A stretch of 25,651 nucleotides of DNA from JBHENW01 sp046261875 (GTDB taxonomy: Bacteria > Acidobacteriota > Thermoanaerobaculia > UBA5066 > Gp7-AA6), in the NCBI GenBank assembly GCA_046261875.1, contig JBHENW010000149.1:1-25651 (forward strand), in the 5' to 3' direction. How positions within the stretch are numbered: the stretch's first letter is position 1; each line of letters opens with the position of its first letter. Made by a program: the position numbers and the translations under genes. The notes under the pieces were generated by a model, which saw only the letters and a list, made by a program, of their open reading frames with translations, was not told the origin of the DNA and searched no databases. Below are positions 14,355 to 20,854 of the stretch, piece by piece.

Positions 14355-15257
14355 ATGAGCGAGCGCCGAAAGCACCTCGAGTTCCTGCGCAAGACCGCGC
14401 GCGAAGCGATCTGGGCGGGGGATTACGAGCGGGCGCTCCTGCTCTACGAGGACGGTCTGGGTCTGGCGCGCTCCTGGAAGGACCGCGACCTCGAGGACCT
14501 CTTCACCTGCAACCGCGCCACGACGCTCATCGAGATGGATCGCCAGGACTTCGACCTTTCGCGGCTGAAGGAGATCATGCTGCGCAGCCCGTCGAGCTTC
14601 AACGGCGCGCTCGCGGCGTACGTCTCGGCCAACGCGCACGAGGCGCGCGGGGAGCACTCTCGCGCGCGCTTCTACGCGCAGACGGCGCTGCAGAAGAGCC
14701 GCGAGCTGAGGCACGAAGAGCTGACGGGGACGGCGCTGAACCTGCTCGCGAACCTGGAGCTGCACGAAAGCCGTTTCGAGAGCGCCCGCGATCTCTTCGA
14801 GGAGGCGGTCTCACGACTCGAGGGACAGGGCGAGAGCCTCACGCGTCAGGCAGCGGTGGCCTCGGACAACCTCGGTTACTGCCACATCGCGCTCGAGCGC
14901 GTCGACCTCGGGCAGCCGCTCGTCGAGCGCTCGCTGACCGTGCTCGAGAGCCTCGGCGCGCGCCAGGCCATGGACTACCCCTCGCTCGATCTCTGCTTCG
15001 CGCACGTCAAGACGCGCTCTTTCGAAGAGGCCGAAGACTGGGGCCGCCGCGCGCTCGACCTGGGCGAGGAGTTCGGACGCCAGGACGTCGTGAAGAACTC
15101 CCACTACCTCCTCGCCGAGACCTACTCCGAGATGGGACGCGAGACGGAAGCGGACGAGCAGTATGAGGCCCTCTCGACGTATTACCCCGATTTCCCGGCG
15201 CTCAAGCACTACCTCCGGCAGATCAGCCTGATGGGGATGATCAACCTCCGGGCATGA
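14355..15257 (+). CDS. TPR-repeat protein
   Basis: A 300-residue, all-helical cytoplasmic protein (no signal peptide). Seen: repeated TPR-like helix pairs, for example AIWAGDYERALLLYEDGLGLA, GEHSRARFYAQTALQKSREL, ALNLLANLELHESRFESARDLFEEAV, and SFEEAEDWGRRALDLGEEFG. Roughly six repeats can be counted. ATG at 14355 is chosen; a TTG at 14310, two bases after the XRE stop, would add 15 residues and is an alternative. No enzyme motif was found. Position after an XRE regulator and before an exported protein suggests a partner or sensor protein for the regulator, which is inference. The downstream gene overlaps its stop (ATGA), so the two are translationally coupled. Confidence 0.82.
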   Translation: MSERRKHLEFLRKTAREAIWAGDYERALLLYEDGLGLARSWKDRDLEDLFTCNRATTLIEMDRQDFDLSRLKEIMLRSPSSFNGALAAYVSANAHEARGEHSRARFYAQTALQKSRELRHEELTGTALNLLANLELHESRFESARDLFEEAVSRLEGQGESLTRQAAVASDNLGYCHIALERVDLGQPLVERSLTVLESLGARQAMDYPSLDLCFAHVKTRSFEEAEDWGRRALDLGEEFGRQDVVKNSHYLLAETYSEMGRETEADEQYEALSTYYPDFPALKHYLRQISLMGMINLRA

Positions 15258-16327
15258 CGATGCGAGCCACCCTGCGCCGGCTCCTCTGCTTCGCGATCCT
15301 CCTCGCGGGCGGCGCGGCTCTTCTCCTCGCGGCGCCGAACGAGAAGTCGCTGCTCACGCCGGACGGCACGCTCTACGCCGTCCAGGCGGGCCGGGCCGCC
15401 GACCTCGGCGTCGCCGGCGGCAACATCTTGCCGAGCGACTTCATCATCGAGTGGACCGCGCGGCGCCAGGACGGCTCGGTGGAAGTCGGCATCATTCCCG
15501 GAACGGCCAACGGCAACGCGAAACGCGACCTCGATCTGGGCTACGAGGAAGAGAGCGGCGCGCTCGTGCTGCTCTGGAGCGAGTACTTCTCTTACCTGAA
15601 CCAGATTCACCTCGGAATCTTTCGCCGGGGCAGCTGGGAGACGGTGGCGCTGGCGCCCAACCTCGGGATGCCGCGCGCCTTCAACCCGCGGATGCTGCTC
15701 TCCCACCACGTCGCGCGCTACGAGGTCGAGGGGGGCCGGGAGGTCACGGCGAACCGGCCGCTCCTCTCGATCATCTGGTGGGAAGAGGCTTCGAAGGCAC
15801 AGGCGCGTTACGCGCCGATCTTCCTCGACGAGGATCTCAACGCGCAGGATTTGAAGGTCTACGACCTGCCCCTGCTCGTCGGTCCGGACGCGCCGGAGGC
15901 CGCCACCGCGCCCGGGCGATCCCACATGTTCCCTTCTCTGCAATCCGAGGGCCTCGGCGGCGCGGTCCTCGCGACCTTCGCGGACCTGGGCCGCGAGAAG
16001 CTCTACGTCGTGAAGATCACGTTCCCCAACAATCTCGGACGCCCCGACCCGGGCAACCTCACCTGGCAGCGACGCCGCATTCCGGTCGTGGGCATCATGC
16101 TGGACTCTCCGCTCGCGCCGATGCCGGACATGAACGATCGGTCCGTCCTGGGCACCGTCCTCGGGGCCGGTTACAAGCCGACGCAGTACTGGCAGGATGG
16201 CGACACCGTTCGTTACATCCGTTACGACGGACGGGCCTGGGCAGCCACGCGTTCGATCGCGCTCGACGAGCAGATGTCCTACGACCGTGCCGTGCGGCTG
16301 ATCGAGGAGATGGCGCGCGGGAACTAG
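15254..16327 (+). CDS. Exported protein of unknown function
   Basis: A 357-residue protein with an N-terminal signal peptide: TLRRLLCFAILLAGGAALLL followed by AAP near residue 27. The mature part is beta-rich with repeated strand pairs such as SGALVLLWSEYFSYLNQIHL and RPLLSIIWWEEASKAQARYA. These read like a propeller or lectin fold, but no family motif is recognised. ATG at 15254 overlaps the TPR stop as ATGA; a second ATG at 15260 is possible. The gene closes the XRE-TPR operon. It ends 31 bases from the convergent DnaJ-like gene. The function is unknown. Confidence 0.8.
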   Translation: MTMRATLRRLLCFAILLAGGAALLLAAPNEKSLLTPDGTLYAVQAGRAADLGVAGGNILPSDFIIEWTARRQDGSVEVGIIPGTANGNAKRDLDLGYEEESGALVLLWSEYFSYLNQIHLGIFRRGSWETVALAPNLGMPRAFNPRMLLSHHVARYEVEGGREVTANRPLLSIIWWEEASKAQARYAPIFLDEDLNAQDLKVYDLPLLVGPDAPEAATAPGRSHMFPSLQSEGLGGAVLATFADLGREKLYVVKITFPNNLGRPDPGNLTWQRRRIPVVGIMLDSPLAPMPDMNDRSVLGTVLGAGYKPTQYWQDGDTVRYIRYDGRAWAATRSIALDEQMSYDRAVRLIEEMARGN

Positions 16328-16358
16328 CTCACTGGCTCTCGGGTCTCGGCTTCCCGCC

Positions 16359-17378
16359 TCAAAGTCCCTTCGGCAAGTCCTCCCGCACCGGTTTCTCGTA
16401 GAGCGATTCGAGCAGCGTCGCGGCGTCCACGCCGGCGGGCGTCTGCGAGCGCGGAACCATCACGCGCACGGTGTAGATGTGATCGCCCGTGTGGCCGGTG
16501 CGCGGGTTGCGCACGCCCTTGCCGCGCAGGCGGAGCCTCTGTCGGCTCTGAGTTCCGGGAGGGATCCGCGCGCGCACCGTTCCGTGAATCGTCGGCACGT
16601 CCACCTCCGCCCCCGCGTAGGCTTCCTTGACGGTCACGGGCACGACCCCGTGAATGTCGTCACCCTGTCTCTCGAAGTAGGGGTGCGGCGCCACACGGGT
16701 CGTGACGTAGAGGTCCCCCACGCTCCCGCCCTGAGCCCCGCTCCCGCCTTTCCCGAGGACCCGGATCGTGCCGCCATCCTCGGTGCCTTCCGGAATCTTG
16801 ATGCGCACAGTCTCGGATTCGGCGACTCTCCCCTGCCCGCGACACGTCGGACAGACGCCGCGTCCCGAGCGTCCGGTCCCTTTGCAGGTCTCGCAGACTT
16901 TCTCGCGGCGCAGGTTGAGCGTGGCGGTGCCTCCGAGCACAGCGTCCCGAAAAGGGACCTCGATGGCCCCATGCGCGTCCTCCCCCTTGCTCGGGTCCGT
17001 CCGGAAGCGGCCCCCTCCGAAGATGTTCCCGAAGAGGTCGCCCATGTCGCCGGTTTCCCAGGAGAACTCGAAGGGACCGCCGGCGCCCGGAGGGAACCCT
17101 GAAGCGCCCCGGAACCCTCCGCCCGGCCCCCCCGCCGCCTCGAAGCCGGGAGGAGGGGCGCCCGCGTGGCCGAACCGGTCGTACGCCCTTCGCTTTTCCT
17201 CGTCTCGCAGGACGTCATAAGCCTCCTGGACGTCCTGGAACTTCTTCTGAGCCCCTTTGTCGCCGGGGTTCACGTCGGGGTGGAGCTTGCGCGCCAGGCG
17301 CCGGTACGCCTTCTTGATGTCGGCCTCGGAGGCCCCCCGGGCGACTCCCAGAACCTCGTAATAGTCCCGTTTCTTCAT
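16359..17378 (-). CDS. DnaJ-like co-chaperone with a half-size zinc-finger region
   Basis: A 339-residue Hsp40 that would stimulate a DnaK ATPase. Seen: an N-terminal J domain (DYYEVLGVARGASEADIKKA) with the essential HPD in KLHPDVNPGD. A Gly/Phe-rich linker runs from about 75 to 120 (GGFRGASGFPPGAGG, FGNIFGGG). Two CxxCxGxG motifs follow, CETCKGTG and CPTCRGQG, where canonical DnaJ has four. The C-terminal substrate-binding domains follow (DLYVTTRVAPHPYFERQGDD, VDVPTIHGTVRARIPPGTQ, RLRGKGVRN). ATG at 17378 begins the J domain. It is not CbpA, which has no zinc motif, nor standard DnaJ. One zinc site could still form from the four cysteines. A main dnaJ elsewhere in the genome is expected. 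Confidence 0.9.
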   Translation of the reverse strand: MKKRDYYEVLGVARGASEADIKKAYRRLARKLHPDVNPGDKGAQKKFQDVQEAYDVLRDEEKRRAYDRFGHAGAPPPGFEAAGGPGGGFRGASGFPPGAGGPFEFSWETGDMGDLFGNIFGGGRFRTDPSKGEDAHGAIEVPFRDAVLGGTATLNLRREKVCETCKGTGRSGRGVCPTCRGQGRVAESETVRIKIPEGTEDGGTIRVLGKGGSGAQGGSVGDLYVTTRVAPHPYFERQGDDIHGVVPVTVKEAYAGAEVDVPTIHGTVRARIPPGTQSRQRLRLRGKGVRNPRTGHTGDHIYTVRVMVPRSQTPAGVDAATLLESLYEKPVREDLPKGL

Positions 17379-17413
17379 TGTTTTCCATGGATTATCGCCG
17401 ATGCGTCCAGCCG

Positions 17414-17437
17414 TCCCGCCGGCGATCGCCGGCGGGA
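17414..17437. repeat. 24-bp perfect palindrome in the dnaJ-lrp intergenic region
   Basis: A perfect 24-bp palindrome centred on GCGATCGC, with arms TCCCGCCGGCGA. It sits 36 bases before the DnaJ-like start codon on the minus strand and 123 bases before the Lrp -35. It could be an operator, or a hairpin in the DnaJ message leader. It does not match the CIRCE heat-shock operator. Confidence 0.6.
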
Positions 17438-17536
17438 GTGGCCCATGGGCAACACCGCTTTCCGGATCCCTGCGGACTCCCGCCGACCTGTTCCGAGGGT
17501 CAGGTTATGGCCCCTACGGGACCCGAAAGGACCGCA

Positions 17537-17564
17537 TTGACACTCCGAGGGAGGCTAATATTAT
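17537..17564 (+). promoter_or_regulatory. Near-consensus sigma70 promoter of the Lrp/AsnC gene
   Basis: A perfect -35 TTGACA (17537-17542), a 16-base spacer and a -10 TATTAT (17559-17564). Transcription would start near 17571, giving a leader of about 38 bases before ATG 17609. Confidence 0.8.
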
Positions 17565-17567
17565 TAG
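17555..17567. promoter_or_regulatory. AT-rich inverted repeat over the -10, candidate Lrp autoregulatory operator
   Basis: CTAATA-T-TATTAG is a perfect inverted repeat with a one-base centre that overlaps the -10 element. It resembles the AT-rich palindromic sites bound by Lrp/AsnC proteins, and such regulators commonly repress themselves. Confidence 0.5.
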
Positions 17568-17608
17568 CTTCAACCGACCCTGCTTCTAATCTTATAAGGA
17601 CAGCGGAG

Positions 17609-18088
17609 ATGGCCATCGACGACATCGATCTCCGGATCCTGGACATGCTGCAGCGCAACGGGAAGCTGTCCCAGGCCAAGATCGCGGGCGCGGTCGGCCT
17701 CACCACGCCCTCGGTGAACGAGCGGATCAAGAAGATGGAGCGCCACGGAATGATCAAGGGCTTCGTGGCTCTCCTCGATCACGAAAAGATGGGGTTCCCC
17801 CTGACCGCTTACGTCGACGTTGCGCTCGAGCATCCGCGTTTCGAGAAGGGCTTCGTGGACGACCTGGAAAAGCTCCTCGGCGTTCAGGAGTGCCACTACC
17901 TGGCCGGAGAGTACGCGTACCGTCTCAAGGTCAAAGCTGCCGACACCGGCACGCTCGCCGATTTCCTTCAGAGGCGTCTGCTCAGCATCAAGGGGGTCGC
18001 GCGCACGCGAACTCAGATCTCCCTCTCCTCCAAGAAGGAGTCCACTCTCCTGCCGCTGGTTCCCGACGGAGAGCCCAAGGAAAGGTAA
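17609..18088 (+). CDS. Lrp/AsnC-family transcriptional regulator
   Basis: A 159-residue regulator. Seen: an N-terminal HTH_AsnC domain, DIDLRILDMLQRNGKLSQAK then IAGAVGLTTPSVNERIKKME, residues 4-50. A C-terminal alpha/beta ligand-binding (RAM/AsnC) domain follows, with ECHYLAGEYAYRLKVKAADT and GVARTRTQISLSS in the expected places. Length is normal for the family. ATG at 17609 has AAGGA eight bases upstream and begins exactly at the domain. These proteins form dimers to octamers and sense amino acids or related metabolites. The ligand cannot be inferred here. It is monocistronic, with its own strong promoter. The upstream in-frame extension covers promoter DNA and is not coding. Confidence 0.93.
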   Translation: MAIDDIDLRILDMLQRNGKLSQAKIAGAVGLTTPSVNERIKKMERHGMIKGFVALLDHEKMGFPLTAYVDVALEHPRFEKGFVDDLEKLLGVQECHYLAGEYAYRLKVKAADTGTLADFLQRRLLSIKGVARTRTQISLSSKKESTLLPLVPDGEPKER

Positions 18089-18107
18089 AAGGTGTTGGCT
18101 CAACGTC

Positions 18108-18131
18108 ACCTAACACCTAACACCTAACACC
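18108..18131. repeat. Triplicated ACCTAAC heptamer
   Basis: Three perfect tandem copies of ACCTAAC (18108-18128) plus ACC, 20 bases after the Lrp stop. The copies of AACACCT can each pair with AGGTGTT at 18090-18096, so the transcript could fold in several registers. Confidence 0.7.
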
Positions 18132-18135
18132 TTCC

Positions 18136-18171
18136 CCGGACGGGCGGGCGCCCGTCCGGCTTTCGCCGGAC
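18136..18171 (+). terminator. Overlapping alternative hairpins after the Lrp gene
   Basis: A 10-bp stem with a 4-base loop (18136-18145 with 18150-18159) shares bases with a second 7-bp stem, GTCCGGC/GCCGGAC, at 18154-18171. Both cannot form at once. No U-run follows, so termination here is uncertain; it may act as a 3' stabilising structure. Confidence 0.35.
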
Positions 18172-18218
18172 GGATCGGCCTAAATGGCCATTAGGCGGGA
18201 CCCTAGCTTTTGCGGGAG

Positions 18219-18255
18219 AAAAGGGGCCGGACCGCGCCAGCGTGCGCGCGGCCGG
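18219..18255 (-). terminator. Probable terminator after the small outer-membrane protein gene
   Basis: On the minus strand CCGGCCGCGC pairs with GCGCGG-U-CCGG (one bulged U) around an 8-base loop, followed by CCCCUUUUCU. It lies about 100 bases past the stop at 18353. Confidence 0.5.
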
Positions 18256-18352
18256 ATATGGAGGCTTTGTAGGCGGGCATCTCCAGAAAATCCATAGGTC
18301 TTGGCCGCGGGTGTTGCAATCAGGGTGCCAGCGTGGCCCCCGGCCGAAGCTC

Positions 18353-18946
18353 TCAGAACCGGAAGACGGCTCCCGCGTTGGCGGCCAGAATCGCCCGCCC
18401 GAACTCGGAGTTCACGCGGTGGTACGTCAGGCGTCCGATGAAAGAGACCCGGGAGACGACGCGCAGGTCCGTGTCCACACCCAGATGCCACCCGAACACC
18501 TTCTCGTGGGGATCGCGGAAGTCCCCGATGAGCGCGGGAGCCGGATCGGGGTTCACACGGTACCCTCCGATCCCCCCGAAGAGCCCGGACGTGTAGTCGC
18601 CGTCCCAGAACTGGTAGGACACGCTGACCGTCACGTACTCGATCGTCGCCTCGAGATCCGGAAGCTCCGTCGGAGGAGCGCCGGGAACGAGCTGCGCGAG
18701 GCGACCCGCGTTCTCGCCCTTGACCTCCATCGAGCCGATGCCGGCGCGAAGCAGAACCTGCTCTTCCAGCCGGAACTCGACCCACGCGTTCGCATCCTCG
18801 TTGCCGAAGTCATCCAGCCGGAACCGGTCCTCGACGTCGTTGACGAGACCGATGGAAGCCCCGACGCCCCAATCCTGCGCCGTGAGCGGCGCCGACAGGA
18901 CACCGAACAACAATAGGAAGGCGAGACGCGTCCGCATGAGAGTCAC
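18353..18946 (-). CDS. Small outer-membrane beta-barrel protein
   Basis: A protein of about 197 residues. Seen: a signal peptide (MRTRLAFLLLFGVLSAPLTAQ), then DWGVGASIGLVND, then alternating amphipathic strands such as AWVEFRLEEQVLLRAGIG, TIEYVTVSVSYQFW and VSRVSFIGRLTYHRV. The end AGAVFRF gives a C-terminal Phe, the usual assembly signal for outer-membrane barrels, and about eight strands can be counted. Fold and length resemble OmpA/OmpX-like or opacity-family barrels, but no specific family is assigned. Start choice: GTG at 18946 follows GGAGG by 5 bases; ATG at 18937 would also leave a complete signal peptide. It is divergent from comF with a 62-base gap. Confidence 0.8.
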   Translation of the reverse strand: MTLMRTRLAFLLLFGVLSAPLTAQDWGVGASIGLVNDVEDRFRLDDFGNEDANAWVEFRLEEQVLLRAGIGSMEVKGENAGRLAQLVPGAPPTELPDLEATIEYVTVSVSYQFWDGDYTSGLFGGIGGYRVNPDPAPALIGDFRDPHEKVFGWHLGVDTDLRVVSRVSFIGRLTYHRVNSEFGRAILAANAGAVFRF

Positions 18947-19008
18947 ACGCACCTCCGCCGGCAGTTTACGGTTTTTTCCGAGCGGCCCGCACTAGAATCG
19001 CGCGCCGC

Positions 19009-19788
19009 GTGGTTGTGCTGAGCGCGTCATTCTCCGTTCGCTCGCTGCGGCGATCTTCCGCCCTCGCGCTCGGTAGTTTCCTCTTCCCGACGCGCTGCAT
19101 CGCCTGCGACCGGCGTCCAGTCGAACGGTTCTTCCGCGGCGGCGTCTGCGACGCATGTTGGGAGGCGCTCCCGGGACTCGAGACGCGGCGCTGCTCCCGC
19201 TGCGACGAAGCGATCGCAGCCGAGGACGCCGATCTCTGCGGGCGCTGCCTGATGGATCCTCCCGGATTCGCGCGGCTGAGGGCCGCTGCGCCGTACCGCG
19301 GCGCCGCGCGCGGCGTCCTCCTCGCATTCAAGTTCCGCGGCGCGGACTTCCTCGCCGCAGCGATCGCGCGCCGGATGCACGAGCGGCTGCGCGCGCCGTC
19401 AGGCGCTCCGCGAGTCGTCGCCGCGCCGGCGCGGCGCGCGGCCTCGGGGGGATACCGCCCGGCGCTCCTGCTCGGCGCCGCCGTCGCCGCGCGCCTCGGC
19501 CTCCCCTTCGACCCGCGCGGCCTGGAGAAGGCCCGTCCGACGGAACGGCAGAGTCGTATGCGATGGGCGCGGCGGGACCGCAACGTGCGCGGCGCGTTCC
19601 GCGCCCGCCCGGTCTCCGGGGCCGTCCTCCTCGTGGACGACGTCTCGACGTCCGGAGCCACGGCGCGCGAGTGCGCCCGGGTGCTCACGGGCGCGGGCGC
19701 CGAGTCGGTCGAGGTCTGGTGCTTCGCGCGCGCTTCGCGCATCGACCTCGCGCTCGAGCCCGCGGAGACGCTCGAAGAACGGCCGTGA
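19009..19788 (+). CDS. comF: ComF-family phosphoribosyltransferase-like protein
   Basis: A 259-residue protein of the ComF/GntX group, which in competent bacteria helps DNA uptake at the inner face of the membrane. Seen: an N-terminal double zinc-ribbon with four CxxC pairs (CIAC, CDAC, CSRC, CGRC; the first near residue 30). A type I PRTase domain has the PRPP loop VLLVDDVSTSGATA near 205-220 and the ComF-typical RPTERQSRMRWARRDRNVRGAF. The region that normally reads ERGFNQA is here ASGGYRPA, a divergence in a usually conserved motif. Start is GTG at 19009 or the next in-frame GTG at 19015; no strong ribosome site was found. Its TGA overlaps the GTG of the proline dehydrogenase gene (GTGA). 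Confidence 0.87.
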   Translation: MVVLSASFSVRSLRRSSALALGSFLFPTRCIACDRRPVERFFRGGVCDACWEALPGLETRRCSRCDEAIAAEDADLCGRCLMDPPGFARLRAAAPYRGAARGVLLAFKFRGADFLAAAIARRMHERLRAPSGAPRVVAAPARRAASGGYRPALLLGAAVAARLGLPFDPRGLEKARPTERQSRMRWARRDRNVRGAFRARPVSGAVLLVDDVSTSGATARECARVLTGAGAESVEVWCFARASRIDLALEPAETLEERP

Positions 19789-20684
19789 ACCTCCTCAATG
19801 ACTTCGTCGTCCGGGCCCTTCCTCTGGCCCCCCGATCCGTCGTGCAGCGGGTCGCTTCCCGGTACGTCGCCGGGGAGACGCTGGAACAGGCGCTCGCCTG
19901 CGTCGCGTCCCTCAACCGGCAGGGATGCATGGCGACGCTGGACGTCCTGGGCGAGGACGTCACCCGGCGCGAGGAGAGCGAAGAGACCGTCGCGGAATAC
20001 CTCCGCGCGCTCGACGCGATCGCGGCGCGCCGGCTGGACTCCAACGTCTCGGTCAAGCTGACCGCGCTGGCGCTCAAGGTCGATCCCGCGCACTGCCGGC
20101 GCGAGTTTCGGCGCATCCTGCAGCGGGCCAAGGAGCTCGGCAGCTTCGTGCGGATCGACATGGAGGATTCTTCCGTCACGGAAGAAACGATCCGCATCTA
20201 CTCCGAGGCGCGCGAGCACTTCGACAACGTCGGGCTCGTGCTCCAGGCCTATCTGCGGCGCAGCCACGAGGACGCCCGGCAGGCGGCCCGGGGCCGCGCG
20301 AACGTCCGCATCTGCAAAGGAATCTATGTCGAGCCGCCCGAGATCGCCTTCCAGGATCGCGACGAGATCCGGAGAAGCTACCTCGAGATCCTCGACGCGC
20401 TCCTCGACGCCGGCTGCTACGTGGGCATCGCCACGCACGATCCGCCGCTCGTCGATAGCGCGCTCGCCTCCGTCCGCCGCCGTCAGCTCCCGAGGTCCGC
20501 CTACGAGTTCCAGATGCTGCTCGGCGTGGCCGGAGAGATGCGCCGGAGGCTCGTGGCGGCCGGACACCGACTGCGCGTCTACGTGCCGTACGGCCGCTCC
20601 TGGTACGCGTACTCCATGCGGAGACTCAAGGAGAATCCCGCGATCGCGGGACACGTGATCAAGGGTCTCTTCCAGCGGGGCTGA
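19785..20684 (+). CDS. Monofunctional proline dehydrogenase
   Basis: A 299-residue FAD enzyme that oxidises proline to pyrroline-5-carboxylate and passes electrons to the respiratory chain; first step of proline catabolism. Seen motifs in family order: SNVSVKLTALAL (about 85), FVRIDMEDS (about 122), LVLQAYLRRS (about 150), RICKGIYVEPPEIAF (about 175), GIATHDPP (about 214), YEFQMLLGV (about 238) and the active-site RSWYAYSMRRLKENP (about 271) with the R-R-L-x-E-N signature. Length fits one-domain enzymes rather than fused PutA; no P5C dehydrogenase lies beside it. GTG at 19785 overlaps the ComF stop, so the two are translationally coupled. A T-run follows shortly after the stop. Confidence 0.94.
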   Translation: MNLLNDFVVRALPLAPRSVVQRVASRYVAGETLEQALACVASLNRQGCMATLDVLGEDVTRREESEETVAEYLRALDAIAARRLDSNVSVKLTALALKVDPAHCRREFRRILQRAKELGSFVRIDMEDSSVTEETIRIYSEAREHFDNVGLVLQAYLRRSHEDARQAARGRANVRICKGIYVEPPEIAFQDRDEIRRSYLEILDALLDAGCYVGIATHDPPLVDSALASVRRRQLPRSAYEFQMLLGVAGEMRRRLVAAGHRLRVYVPYGRSWYAYSMRRLKENPAIAGHVIKGLFQRG

Positions 20685-20689
20685 GGAGG

Positions 20690-20722
20690 GCCGGGGCCCC
20701 GACCGGCGCATCGCTTTTTTTT
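20690..20722 (+). terminator. Probable terminator after proline dehydrogenase
   Basis: GCCGG/CCGGC stem (20690-20694 with 20703-20707), then seven bases, then eight T (20715-20722). The gap between stem and T-run is longer than usual, but the T-run is unmistakable in this GC-rich DNA. Confidence 0.5.
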
Positions 20723-20748
20723 GGATCTCGCTGAGCCCTTTGCGAATA

Positions 20749-20814
20749 CTGTCCCTCGGGACCCCCTGTCCCGAGGGACAGGACCGGGGTCGCGGGGAAT
20801 GGCAATTGACCCCG
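20749..20814. repeat. Double dyad, REP-like element
   Basis: A 13-bp perfect stem (20749-20761 with 20769-20781, 7-base loop) is followed after 3 bases by a second dyad, CGGGGTC/GACCCCG (20785-20791 with 20808-20814). Two adjacent hairpins in an intergenic gap are the usual layout of bacterial REP/BIME elements. It could also lie in the leader of the next gene. Confidence 0.5.
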
Positions 20815-20854
20815 CCAGCTTCTATACTCCGTGGTTGGGTCTCTGGCCCGCGAT

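Noticed and set aside
14290..14360. Programmed frameshift joining the XRE and TPR genes into one protein
   Set aside because: Only a weak GAAAAG stretch is present, with no clear slippery heptamer or stimulatory structure; separate starts explain the layout.
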